Shown: positions 34,309 to 44,700 of the stretch, one piece after another
Numbering within the stretch: the first letter of the stretch is position 1
Layout: the number at the start of each line of letters is the position of its first letter
NCBI GenBank assembly: GCA_023078555.1
Contig: CM041203.1
Coordinates: forward strand, 1,321,481-1,385,480
Direction of reading: 5' to 3'
DNA: 64,000 nucleotides
DNA from: Ulva prolifera
Taxonomy: Eukaryota; Chlorophyta; Ulvophyceae; Ulvales; Ulvaceae
Notes under the pieces: generated by a model
Database searches by the model: none
Seen by the model: only the letters and a program-made list of their open reading frames with translations
Told to the model about the DNA's origin: nothing
Translations under genes and position numbers: made by a program

Positions 34309-37300
34309 CAAGTGTCGGCGGTCAGGGCCAGCCCAACCAGCAAGAGCAGCGACCACCAGGATCCCCTCCAGCCGCGGCCCTTGCCCAGCAGGCGGGGGGG
34401 AATCATTGCCGCCACGAGCCGACGCGCTCCGACGCCGCTTTGGTGCACCGAGCGTCGGGCAGCGGCCAGGGCGCGCGGGACCCCAGCCCGTTGCGCCCTG
34501 GGGCCACGGGCGGTACTGGAGGCACCACCGGGCCGCTGGAACAGCCGGCTGCCCGCAATGACATGGTCCTGACATCGCATGATGTGCAGCAGTGGACCGC
34601 GGGCAGCCCGGCTGGCGGCCATGACCCCTCAGGTGACGCCCCGTTGCCCATAGAGCCCTCTGATGTCGTCATGCATGACTGTGAGCTCGAGGGCAGTACG
34701 CCTGAGACAGGTGCCATTCGGGGCCCCCGCCCTGACCAGAGTTCCACACTTCAGAGGGTGGGAGGCACACGAGGAGCTCCTGAGCCCGTCCACAAGGCTG
34801 CTCGCACGCATGCGTCATGGCACTCGCATGGCACACCGCTACCACAGCAGGCTGGCCCCAGCACCCCTACGCTATCCGGGGCCTTGCACGCAGGGACAGC
34901 CCCAATGCCAACGGATGCGCACGCACGCCCGCCGGAACCTGGAGACATAGCCCCAGACATCGCGCGCGCCGAGATCCACGGCGGACCGGCGATGGACTCT
35001 CACATGCGGGACGTTGCAGAGCACAGCCACGTCGCCGACGACCCCCCGCCCCCCCACACGCCTGACCCTGCCCCACCCCAGCTGCAGTCCGCCATCGGGG
35101 GAGGCCACCTCACGCAGACGGTGACGCCGCGGGCCAGGACAGCATGGGCAGGGGCCGTGGCCGACACCATTGACGCCACGAATGACGCGGTGGAGCGCAG
35201 ACACGCGCCCAGCATCCTTGCGGGCATCGACGAGCTGCTCGACATGCCGCTCGACCTCCTGGCAGACAAGAAAGCCAGCAGAGGACGGGATCGCCGGACG
35301 ATTGCTCGTGTGGGTGAACGCAGACAGCGATCCCGCAGAGCGATGACACTGGGTCAAGCCGCGGGTCTCGACCCTGGCCGCACCCCCTCGCAGGTAGTCG
35401 ATGACGAGGCAACAGCGGCCCGCATGGTGCGTCACTGCTGCAACGGCAACCCAGCCCGTGGCCTGCGCTGCATCAACGCACTCCCCGTGATGGAAGTCGA
35501 CGAGGCCACGGTCCGCAAGCTCGAGGACCTGCACCCGCGAGCCCCACCTCTCGCACGCGGCAGGCAGCCGCTGAGCGACACCGAGACGCAGCCCGTCCAG
35601 ATCGACGCGGAGCAGTTCGAAGCCGTCCTCCACAATCTGAAGACAGGGACAGCTGCTGGGCCTAGCGGGTGGACGTACGAGCACATCCGTGTTGCCGCCC
35701 TCCATGATGAGCGCACAGGCGAAGCTGTGCGGCGGTTCGTCAACAACATCCTGGCAGGTCGGATCCCTCACGCTGAGCACCTGCTGGCTTCGCGCCTTAT
35801 TGCGCTCGAAAAGCCATCGGGAGGTGCGAGGCCCATCGCGATCGGCGAAGCGTTCATCCGCCTGGCAAGCATCTGCGCGCTGGCATGCGTACCGGGCGCG
35901 GGCGCTCTGCTTGCCCCTCTCCAGATCGGCGTGGGCATCCCGGGCGGCGCCGAGATCCCCGGCCATGCCTTGCGGCCGGACTTTGCAGACCCCAACACCG
36001 TCACAGTGTCCACAGATCTGCAGAACGCGTTCAATGTGATGTCACGCGAGGCGATGCAGGCGCGGCTGGCGGAGTCCCACCCACAGCTGCTCCCGTACTT
36101 CCGCACGGTGTACGGTCAAAGCAGCCCGCTTCTCGCCCAGCGCCCGGATGGCTCCATCGCGGAGCTCCGCAGTGAGGCGGGTGTGCGCCAGGGGGACCCT
36201 CTGGGGCCGCTCCTGTTCGCGCTCACATACCTCCCCACCCTGCAGGAAGCGCAGCGGCAGGCCCCAGATACCCTGGTGATATCATGCCACGATGACACCT
36301 ACGTGCAGGGCAAAGCAGACAGTGTGGTGTCCGCCGCCAATGCGATCCTCACGCGGCACGAATGCAACCGGGGCAAGACAGTTGTGTACTGCGCTGACCC
36401 GGAGAAAGCGCGCCATGTGGCGGCACAGCTGCATGCCACAGTTGCGGCGGACGGGATCGTCGTGTGCGGCACCCCGCTTGGCACACCGGCGTTCGTCGGG
36501 ACATTTGTGCAGCAGCGCACCCAGCTCACGGCGGACCTGGTCGACAGGCTGATGGAGCTTCCGCTGCCGGCGCAGGCGCAGTGGTCAATCCTACACCACT
36601 GCCTCCAGCACCGGGACGCGCATCTTCTCCGGAACTCGCCGTGGGGTGCGATCCGGGACCACCTGCCTGCCGTTGAGCGCGCCACGCTCCGCGGCCTCCG
36701 CAGCATCATGGGAGTGTCCGCCCTCACTCCTGCCCAAGTCGTACAGGCGACCCTGCCCCACCGCCACGGCGGGATGGGGCTCCGGCATTACTGTGAGGAC
36801 ACAGCAGACGCGGCGCGTCTGTCCTCTGCAGCGCTGGCCCATCTCGCACTGGCCGGGGGGGTGGAGCGCGGCCAGCCGTTCCGCGGCGAGGCGGCCGTCG
36901 AGATGCAACTGACGCTGGACCGGCTGCGCCTGGCATGGGGCGCCGCCATCCCCGGCGTAGCCGAGTGCCCCGCCGGCGTCGCGGCGTGGGCAAAGGACAA
37001 CGCATCAAAGGTGAGGTTGACACAGCTGCAGAGCCTGCTCGCGCGCGCCGAGGCTGACGCTCGCAAAGCCGAGGTCTTTGCGGAGCTCGGCGCGGCCGCC
37101 GACGGGCCTTCACCCCATCTGGCAGCAGAAGCACGCGCGGCCATGGCCCGCCTGCGCAGCTGCATGGGGGCCCTCGCGTCGGCATGGCTCACAGCGTTTC
37201 CCGGACCGGTCACGGGTCTGTCCGACATGGAGTTCGGCGTGTACACTCGGCTGCGGCTCGGGGAATCCCTCCTCCCACGCCTCGCCGATGATGGAGACTG

Positions 37301-39058
37301 CCCATGCGGGCGAAGCGGGGAGGCGGGCACGCACTCGCTGGTCTGCGCTTCTCTCTGGGGAACGGTCGTCGCACGTCACAACCTGCTCGTCGAGACGTGG
37401 AGGCGCGTGATCGCGCGCAGCGGCATCACATCGGCGGTGGAGCCGCACCTGAGCAGGCTCCCAAAGGGCCTCGGTCAAGGTCTCGCAGCTCCCTCCACGG
37501 CCGGCACCGCGTCACCCTCTGCCACCTCCCCGCCCGCCAAAGCCCCGGCCGCGCCCTCAGCCCCTCTTGGCGCCCAGGCTTGGCCCCCCCTCTGCAGCGA
37601 CAACTCCGCCACGCCCGCGCGCGATGACGCCGCCGCCGTGCTGGGCGCGGCTGTGCTCAGCGCCGCCGTCCTCAGCCCTCGGAACCCCCCAGCGTCCCCC
37701 GATGCGTGCCCCGCGGCACCGCATCCAACCTCTTCCACAGCAGCCCCCCCCGATCCCTCAGCCTCCCTGGCCTCGGCCGCGCCCGCAACCACTCTTGGCG
37801 CCCAGGTCCCCATTCCCACCACCTACGCAGCTGCTGCCGTGTTGACGGGTGACGTCGAGATGACCGGCCCAACCCCGGCATCGCCGGCCCCAGCAGGCCC
37901 CGCAGCAGCCGCAGGGGACCTCCCCTGTGCGCCGGCAGCCGCCCGCACGCCTTGCGCCGGACAGCCGCACGCGAGCCCCGCGCATGACGCCCCGCCAGCC
38001 ATCCTCCCCAGGTCACGCGTGGGCGCCCAGCAGGGCGACATACTCGCGTTCTTTCCAGGCTCGCCGGTGATCGGCGACGTGTGTGTCACTCACCCGCTTG
38101 CAGGTTCCAACGTTCGCGCGGCTGCGCTGCGCGACGGCGCCTCGGCGGACGCCGCCGACCGGCGGAAACGCGACAAGTACGGCCACTCGGGAGTCGGAGG
38201 GCTCAGCTTGGTCCCGCTGTCGCATGAAACATACGGGCGCGTGGGCCCGGCGGCGTTCGCATTCCTGAACAGGCTCGCCGATGTGGCTGCAGGGGCAGGC
38301 GCGGTCTCTCGGCGGCGCTTCCTGGAGAATGCGATGCGCGACATCTCCACGACGCTCTGCCGCGCCGTTGCACGCCAGGTTCACGCCGCTGCCCCGCTGA
38401 TGGCGCGTCACGCGGGCAAGGCGGTACTGATGGGACTTGCGGTCCCATGTGATGATCTCTCGCCGCTCACTGGCCATCCGGCCTGAGCGGCGAGCCGCCC
38501 GCGGCGTCCTCGTCGCTCTCTCGCGGGCCGGGCGCCGTCCGAGGCTCGGACGCGCTGGTAGGCGGCGTGTGCTGCCTCGCCCGCGTGCCCCGGCCCCTGC
38601 ATACGGCGCGCCTCGGCCGTGCTCCGTTCCGGGTTTCGCGGATAGGGGCGCCCCCATGTGTGCTGTCCCGGCGCTCGGGGCTGGCCTGATCGGGGCATTG
38701 GGGCGGGGGTCCTGGGGGCCCCCGGCGGCTTCCGTGTGGGGCCGGCGCCGGCCGGGCCGCTGCATGGGGCTGCCGCAGCCGCGCGGGCGGCGGGGTCGTG
38801 TGGCGTGTTGGCGTGTGGGTTTGTGGGTGCTTGGGTGTGTGTTTGGGTTTGGGTCTGGGCCGCGTGCGGGTGCGTGGGTGCGTGTGTCGGGTTTCAGTGT
38901 GTGGTTCGTGTGGTAGTGTGTGGGAGCGTGGGCGTGTGTGGGTGCTTGTTCTGCCTTGGCGTTGGCTGTTGCCCTCCTGCTGCGTGCGCATTGCGTTGTG
39001 CGTGCTCTCCCTTTTGGTCCTGGCGGTGCTACCGGCCCCTCCGGCTTTTTCCTTTGTA
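34309..39058 (+). mobile_element. R2-like non-LTR retrotransposon, near-intact copy
   Basis: A 4.75-kb LINE bounded by an exact 32-bp direct repeat, with no LTRs. It has one long ORF, a GT-rich 3' UTR (38487-39058) and a 3' end reading TTTTTCCTTTGTAAC, which includes the algal TGTAA signal and no poly(A) tail. The same 3' end, with two differences, marks a truncated copy at 52992-53047, which fixes the boundary independently. At the 5' border the first 13 bases, CAAGTGTCGGCGG, repeat the end of the target duplication, suggesting microhomology at 5' joining or a short local duplication. The exact duplication and unbroken ORF point to recent insertion. I cannot tell whether the 5' end is full length. 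Confidence 0.88.
34563..38486 (+). CDS. Retrotransposon polyprotein: reverse transcriptase, zinc finger, nuclease-like domain
   Basis: The frame is open from 34215 to the stop at 38486, but the first 31 codons lie in host DNA and the target duplication. The first ATG inside the element is 34563, giving about 1307 residues. The N-terminal third is Pro/Gly/Ala-rich. The RT core follows: TGTAAGPSGWTYEHI (35.64 kb), SRLIALEKPSGGARPIAIGE, VSTDLQNAFNVMSRE, GVRQGDPLGPLLFAL and catalytic motif SCHDDTYVQG near 36.29 kb, where Cys replaces the usual Phe or Tyr before xDD. A CPCG...H...C finger follows at about 37.30 kb. After a low-complexity Pro/Ala linker, IGDVCVTHPL, then RKRDKYGHSG and LSHETYGRVGPAAFAFLNRL, resembles a restriction-like (PD-(D/E)XK) nuclease. 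The C-terminal finger-plus-nuclease order is typical of R2-type elements. Nuclease assignment is inference. Confidence 0.85.
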   Translation: MVLTSHDVQQWTAGSPAGGHDPSGDAPLPIEPSDVVMHDCELEGSTPETGAIRGPRPDQSSTLQRVGGTRGAPEPVHKAARTHASWHSHGTPLPQQAGPSTPTLSGALHAGTAPMPTDAHARPPEPGDIAPDIARAEIHGGPAMDSHMRDVAEHSHVADDPPPPHTPDPAPPQLQSAIGGGHLTQTVTPRARTAWAGAVADTIDATNDAVERRHAPSILAGIDELLDMPLDLLADKKASRGRDRRTIARVGERRQRSRRAMTLGQAAGLDPGRTPSQVVDDEATAARMVRHCCNGNPARGLRCINALPVMEVDEATVRKLEDLHPRAPPLARGRQPLSDTETQPVQIDAEQFEAVLHNLKTGTAAGPSGWTYEHIRVAALHDERTGEAVRRFVNNILAGRIPHAEHLLASRLIALEKPSGGARPIAIGEAFIRLASICALACVPGAGALLAPLQIGVGIPGGAEIPGHALRPDFADPNTVTVSTDLQNAFNVMSREAMQARLAESHPQLLPYFRTVYGQSSPLLAQRPDGSIAELRSEAGVRQGDPLGPLLFALTYLPTLQEAQRQAPDTLVISCHDDTYVQGKADSVVSAANAILTRHECNRGKTVVYCADPEKARHVAAQLHATVAADGIVVCGTPLGTPAFVGTFVQQRTQLTADLVDRLMELPLPAQAQWSILHHCLQHRDAHLLRNSPWGAIRDHLPAVERATLRGLRSIMGVSALTPAQVVQATLPHRHGGMGLRHYCEDTADAARLSSAALAHLALAGGVERGQPFRGEAAVEMQLTLDRLRLAWGAAIPGVAECPAGVAAWAKDNASKVRLTQLQSLLARAEADARKAEVFAELGAAADGPSPHLAAEARAAMARLRSCMGALASAWLTAFPGPVTGLSDMEFGVYTRLRLGESLLPRLADDGDCPCGRSGEAGTHSLVCASLWGTVVARHNLLVETWRRVIARSGITSAVEPHLSRLPKGLGQGLAAPSTAGTASPSATSPPAKAPAAPSAPLGAQAWPPLCSDNSATPARDDAAAVLGAAVLSAAVLSPRNPPASPDACPAAPHPTSSTAAPPDPSASLASAAPATTLGAQVPIPTTYAAAAVLTGDVEMTGPTPASPAPAGPAAAAGDLPCAPAAARTPCAGQPHASPAHDAPPAILPRSRVGAQQGDILAFFPGSPVIGDVCVTHPLAGSNVRAAALRDGASADAADRRKRDKYGHSGVGGLSLVPLSHETYGRVGPAAFAFLNRLADVAAGAGAVSRRRFLENAMRDISTTLCRAVARQVHAAAPLMARHAGKAVLMGLAVPCDDLSPLTGHPA

Positions 39059-39090
39059 ACACACATCACGTAGTCAAGTGTCGGCGGAGT
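39059..39090 (+). repeat. 3' target-site duplication of the LINE
   Basis: This is an exact copy of 34277-34308. The leading ACAC could belong to either the element tail or the target, so the duplication is 28-32 bp. Confidence 0.88.
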
Positions 39091-39937
39091 GCCATGCCAC
39101 GCGACAGGCGCTTGTCGCGACATGTCGCAGCAGCGCGAAGTGTCCCGCGGCTGCGAAACGCTCGCTTCGACGCATGATCGTGATCATGTGGAACAACGCC
39201 TCACCAGATGTAAACAGGAGACCGCAAGCCTCAACGCAACGACGAATCAACAGAGCAGAGGCCCAACATCTCAATCTTCAGGCTTCCCATGTGTGTGTGC
39301 CTTATGAATGTGCACAGAAGACGTAAAACAATCAGCACTTGGAATATGCACACACGCACGCGCTATGTGTCGTACTCACACATGACTTGTCAATACGTTG
39401 CATAGCCATGGGCAACATGCGACATCAAGATTCGCTGCCGCGTAGTCCGCGATGTTTTCCTATGAAATTGTACATTCACGGGCCTCGACATACTCGGGGA
39501 CGGATTCTCGTCCAACCGTGTTGATGCGACAGCCCCGAAACTCGGCGAGAACTGCATATATACAAGACGTCAATGACGTGTCGCGACGAACTGCGAGCCA
39601 TTGATACCGTCGCGCATTTCGATGAAAGTTTATGCATCGTCCGCCGCGGCGTGCCGATGTCTCGACTTCAATACCGTCACGCCACGTCACACCTGCCAGG
39701 AGTACACATCATGATGCATGCCCCGGGCGGCAGTAACGCGGCGCTTCAGGTCAGTGCAGACGAGCGTGCTCACTCGTCAAGGCATCGCAAGCAACGTCGT
39801 TGCCAGTCAGACTCCTGAATCCACACCGTGTTTCAACACATACGCGCACCGTTGGATAAGCGTATCGTATCCAAGCGCCAGGCGTCAAACACATAATCGA
39901 GCTGCTCTGGTTCACCAAATCGAAGCCTGTTTGAGGA
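39091..39937. other. Intergenic, LINE to thioredoxin
   Basis: About 850 bp, AT-richer than the GC-rich genes. No gene or repeat recognised. It should include the thioredoxin promoter. Confidence 0.45.
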
Positions 39938-40379
39938 ATGGCGTTCCAGATTGACTTGGCCAGCCCTGAAATGTTTCAAAGCGAAATAATTGAACAACAC
40001 GGAATGGTTCAAGGTGCACATGGCCCACTCGCGCTTCGTCTCTGTGAGCAGTGTCAGTCGCATGATTTGCAGCCTGTCAATTGGCTTTTGCGCATTTGCA
40101 GTTTTGGAAGTTTACAACTCGTGGTGTGGTCCTTGTAAACCATGCAAAGAGCTCTGCAAGCGGTTATACTTCGACAATGCTGACAAAGGATTGAAATTCT
40201 ACACAATTGACTCGGCAGTTCTTGGCAAGACAACGCGATATGCGGGCAAGCCTCACAGTGGCAGCTGTAAGCCTCTGTTTATCTTCTACAAGGATGGGGC
40301 GGAGGAAGAGGGTAAACGCATCGAGGGTGTCAACTACCCCGAACTCCTTGACCATGTGAACCACCTCCTGGATGCCTAG
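39938..40379 (+). CDS. Thioredoxin-fold protein, outer-dynein-arm light-chain-like
   Basis: A single-domain thioredoxin of about 117 residues in two exons (39938-40013, 40102-40379), joined in phase through an 88-bp intron. The core reads VLEVYNSWCGPCKPCKELC with the WCGPCK redox motif. Later come FYTIDSAVLG and CKPLFIFYKDGAEEEGKRI with the cis-proline after Lys, then a GVNYPELLDHV ending. The VxVYxxWCGPC start, the KPLFIFYKDG strand and the GVN.P.L tail are closer to the thioredoxin units of axonemal outer-arm dynein (LC3/LC5 and NME8 type) than to cytosolic or chloroplast thioredoxins. That would place it in the flagellum. The subfamily call is inference; the thioredoxin fold is certain. 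GC is moderate, like CutA and RuvX. Confidence 0.85.
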
Positions 40380-40401
40380 CAAAGATGGCGCAGCCATGTC
40401 A

Positions 40402-41380
40402 TTACTCACCCGAGGATTTCAGGCCAAATGTCGAGGCAATTTGCAAGGCTGCATCCTTGTTGCGGAAGTAGTTTTCGAGGATGACTACGGCCGCTGTGGC
40501 ATCCAGTCTTTCCTGCACATCAGAGGTCTTGTTGAAGCAGACAGGTTCATGAAGTCCCATGGATCTCAGAAAAGCGACTGTGAAGAGACACCCACGTTAA
40601 CTGCTCGCTTTTTCCTCTTGCTTTGGATCAGGAGCTCCTCTGCCTCCATGGTGGAATATCGCTCAGACACTATGTAGATGGTAATGTCATGTGGCTTGGC
40701 CACCATGGCCAAGGTATGGGCAAAGTTACGGCACCGGCGACCTACTTGCGAGTCTGTGTCTGGATCTCTCAGATCTCCCACCGGGGTCAATGGAACACCT
40801 ACCACCATGGTTCCACACGAGTTCGCCTGAGCTACCTCCACCATTTCATTGGCAGCATCTACATGTTTGTAAGGCGTTTTAATCACCTGCAACAAGGCCA
40901 GTCGAGCTCACATACATGACATGGGCCAAAGCGATTTCAATAGTCCTCCCCGAGGACTCAGCGTGCAGAATGTGGCGAACCTTCAACGGTCGTGGCGCTA
41001 GGCCACCGTTGCTCACAGCAAGACCACATTTGCGTAAGGAGAAATCCACTCCAAGGACGCTTGTATTATCACGTTTGACATTGCTAGCTTGTGGAGCTTT
41101 GAAACGATTCTGCGATTCGAGCCTTTGTCAATTGCTTGCTGCAAGTGCCGCTCCACAGTGCGTCGGCACATGTTTCTAAGCGTACCACCTGCCTGCGCTT
41201 CATCTCCAAGAAGTCAGACACACTCATTTCCGACGTGTCAGTGGGTTTACAGCGTGCCTGGACGTCGACAGGCCTATTGGACATGCTCGTTGATGGTCGC
41301 GGAGGAGCGAAGCGCGCCGTCGCGCTACAGCACTGCCGCCGTCCATTACAACACAAAGACGGCGACATTAGCGAACACAC
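40402..41380 (-). CDS. RuvX/YqgF-like Holliday-junction resolvase family protein
   Basis: An RNase H-fold nuclease family that in bacteria handles Holliday junctions or 16S rRNA 5' ends; plant homologues are organellar. Four exons in phase: 41186-41380, 40912-41109, 40596-40886, 40402-40512, about 264 residues. Motifs in family order: VLGVDFSLRKCGLAVSN (first acidic residue), CGTMVVGVPLTPVGDL, IYIVSERYSTMEAEELL (corresponding to the DERLST.EA signature) and RLDATAAVVILENYF (the D.AA.ILQ.Y signature). The first 65 residues, starting MCSLMSPSLCCNGRRQ, are Ser/Arg/Ala-rich with few acids early on, consistent with an organelle transit peptide. The join between exons 1 and 2 is the least certain, because two nearby in-phase donors exist. 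The gene is convergent with the thioredoxin gene: the two stop codons are only 22 bp apart. Confidence 0.85.
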
Positions 41381-41790
41381 ACTCGTTTACGGCATTCAAT
41401 GGTTGCTCTGGACTATCATGCGGCCATGAAAAGCAATGCCGTTTGCGTTCCCGCTGGTGCTGAAGCTGCAGGTAGCATTTGAAACTGTGCGGCCAGGCCA
41501 CAGGCAACCAGCCCGGTGCTGCCCACGCCAGTACTGTTGGGGTATGCTGATGTCGAATGGCCCAAGTCATGTGGCGCCCTCGAAACAGCGTTCCTCGTCG
41601 CGGATCTAGACTGCATGCATTGCTTACACCGGTATGAACAGCGAACGGCACGCATGACGGGCATCCCTGGGGCACCAGGAACCAAAACAGCTGAATGCAA
41701 CTGTAACAGAGAGAGCTTAGCCAGCCGAGGTCGTGGCGCCAGTATCGCATCTACACATACACTGACTAGAAGTGTTTCAGAGACGACACA
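41381..41790. other. Short intergenic gap, RRP12 3' end to RuvX-like 5' end
   Basis: This 410-bp gap lies between the RRP12 stop and the ATG of the RuvX-like gene, both on the minus strand. It should carry the RRP12 3' UTR and the RuvX-like promoter. No specific motif recognised. Confidence 0.45.
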
Positions 41791-44700
41791 CTACTCAGCC
41801 GCCCGCCGCTTCTTCGCCTTTCGTCCCTTTGCCGGCGCGTCTGTCCTGATCACCCCTCCCAGCGTCGCCTTCGCCCCCCGGCTCTTCGCCTTGCGCGTGT
41901 TGAGCAGGTTCTTGTCCAGTCGCCAGTACGCGTACGGCTCCACCTTGCTGCCGCGCTGGCTGTCCCCGGCAGCCTTCTTCGACTTGAACTTCGCCCCCGA
42001 ATGCTGCGCTGCGCGCTCCGCCCGCGGCGCCCCCGCCGCCGTCGTCGCCCGGCTCCTCCGCGACTCCCCGCTCTTGTGCGAGTGCGCGTACTTCGCCGCA
42101 CCCTGGAGGCTCTTTGCGTTCCGCGTCGCCTTGATCGCCCCGGACAGCCCCGCAACACCCTTCAGGTCCTCGAAGTCCGAATCGTCCGAGTCGGGATCGC
42201 CGCGCTTGCGCTTCGGCCGCCGCGGCGACGCCATCACGTCATCTCCCTCCTCCTCCCGGAACACCAGCTTGCCGAGTGGGTTGCGCTCAAACTCGACCGC
42301 AGCATCCTCGTCCGCGTCCCCCCGCGCCGCAGACCGCACAAGCGCGCGTGCTGTCGACCCGTCCAGCAGGTCTACAGGGTTCCCGCCGTCATCCGCCAGC
42401 CGGCTCTGCGACTTCCCGTTCGCCCTCCCGCCGGCCTCTGCACACAGGCAGCAACCCTGACTCACCGCCAGCAGCCCACGTGTAAGTGTGTACATATGCA
42501 TGACGACACAGCAATGTCCACAGCGACACTGCCAATACGTGCAATGTCACGGCAGCGAAAGGGGTACACGGCAGCGCACTGCTGGCTGGCGTCCGTGCGC
42601 TCTTGCTCTGCTTGCTCTTCGCACTCATCCCGGCGCGGCTACGGGCGTCCCCGTCCTCGCCCCCCCCGAGGTCCTCATCTGAGAAGATGCGGCTGTGGCC
42701 CCACTCGCTCGCGCGCGCCGTTCGTGCCCCCGAGGCTGCGCTCTCGCCGCCCTCGCTCCCCTCCCCGGCCCGGTCGCGGCTCTTCTGCCGTCCGCTCCGC
42801 GCCATCCCCTTGCGCACCGCCGTCAGCAGCTTCTGGTGCGCCTCTGGCCACGCGGCCGCGACGGCCTCGTACCCGCACCGCTTGCACAGCCGCTCGATCA
42901 GCCGCCGCACCTTCAGCTTGAACTTGTTCTTTGAGTCCTCCGCCCACACGAGCACCCCCTCGATGATGAGTGCGAGGTGCGGAGCCACGAGGTCGACGGG
43001 AACCCTGAGCGCAACGACGCGCAGGAAGCCGAGCGCGGCCTTGATGACCTCCCGCGCCTTGCTCTGCAGCAGCGAGCAAATCGGCGGCAGCAGCTCGGCG
43101 GCGATGACCTGGAACTCTGACGCAAACTCAAAGGTGAGGCGCGCGAGGGCCATCACGGCCGCGGACACCATGCGGGGCGTCTGTGAGGCGACACCGGCGA
43201 GGATGCTCGAGAAGAAGCGCTGCAGGCCGCCGTTCGTTAGCGTCGTCGCGGAATCTGCACACGCGCAACGGGCTCACTCACGCCGTGCCCGGCCTGCGCT
43301 CAGAACCCCTGGCCACGCCGTATTGCATCGCCACCCTTTGCGCTGGACCCCCGAGAGAGCAGCCCCATCGGGACACCGTGCACAGCAGCGCAGCACAAGT
43401 CGCGCAGGGTCGGGACACACCTGTGAGGGAGCGCTGCGGCGGCTGCGCCTCATGCAGCGCGTGCGCGGTGCGCACAAGCACCCTATACGCCTCCTGTCGC
43501 GTCTTTGTGTTCACCTCCTTGATCCCCAGCACCAGCTCCGTCACGAGCCGCGCCGACTGCGCCGGCGAGTCCTGCACCCCGCCCCCCTCCGCCGCGCCCC
43601 CCCGCTCCGCGCGGGCCAGCAGGAGCACCACCGGCAGGATGCAGCGCAGGCGGTGCCGCTTTGCGGCCGCGTCGACGCCCGCCGAATCCAGCAGCACAGC
43701 CACGGCGTCCGCCGCGTGCGCGTCGAGCATCGTGCCGCGCTGCGTGAACAGGTACGCGAGCGCCTTGTACGCCTTCTTCTGCGGCGCGGGCTTCTTGAGC
43801 GCGAGGACGAGGCGGGCGGCCTTGAACAGCGGCGCCATTGCAGTGTCCTGCAGCCCAGGGGCTAGCAGCACGGCAATCTCCAGGAAGGTGCACACGTCGG
43901 CCTCGGGATCGCCCAGCACCACCTCCTCCCCACCCTGCACGCATCCCGCCGATTCCCCCTGCTAGTGGGTAACGGAATCCACTCCGTTGGCTAAGTGGTC
44001 TATGTCCATCGATGAATCCTTCACAGTTTGCCGACAGCGCTCGTGCGTTGTCGGCGGATTGCATGGCGCACAGGTGTTGACAGGGGACCCCCGGCACGGG
44101 CACCGTCCCCTTACGCCAGGGCGGAGACGCATGCGCGTTCTCGGCAGCAGCGCCGGTACTACCACAGTGCTGTCGGAACAGAGGTGTCGGGCACGGCCTG
44201 CTGCAGGCGGCACACCTGGATGGCTTGCAGCGACGAGATGACCTTGGACAGCGCCTCTTTGAAAAACGGTCCCGCGATGCCCTCCCCGGCCACCGCCGCG
44301 ACCGCCGCGACCGTCTCGCCGACCCCGCCGCGGCTCTCCGGAGGCAGCTTCACGTACCGGTTGAGCAGCTCCGTCAGCCACTTCTGCGCCACCGCCCGCA
44401 CCGCCTCCCGGTTCCCAAGCGCCATCTCCTCTGTAAATGTCCCCGGCACCTCCTCCTGCCCTGGCCCCACCCGCAGCGCAAACACGCTCGTCGCTGCATC
44501 ACCGCCGCCGCCGTCCTCCTGGCTGTCTCCGTAGCCGGCGCCGTCTTCGACGCCAAACGCGCGCAGCGCGGCCGCCGTGTCGTCGCACACGCGGCGCAGC
44601 ACGTTGCAGATCGGCGCCTGCAGGTCCGGACGGCGCTGGAACGCGGCTCCGAGGGTCTCGCCGAAGGCGGCGAAGGCCGCGGGGACGTCGACCGCCCAGC

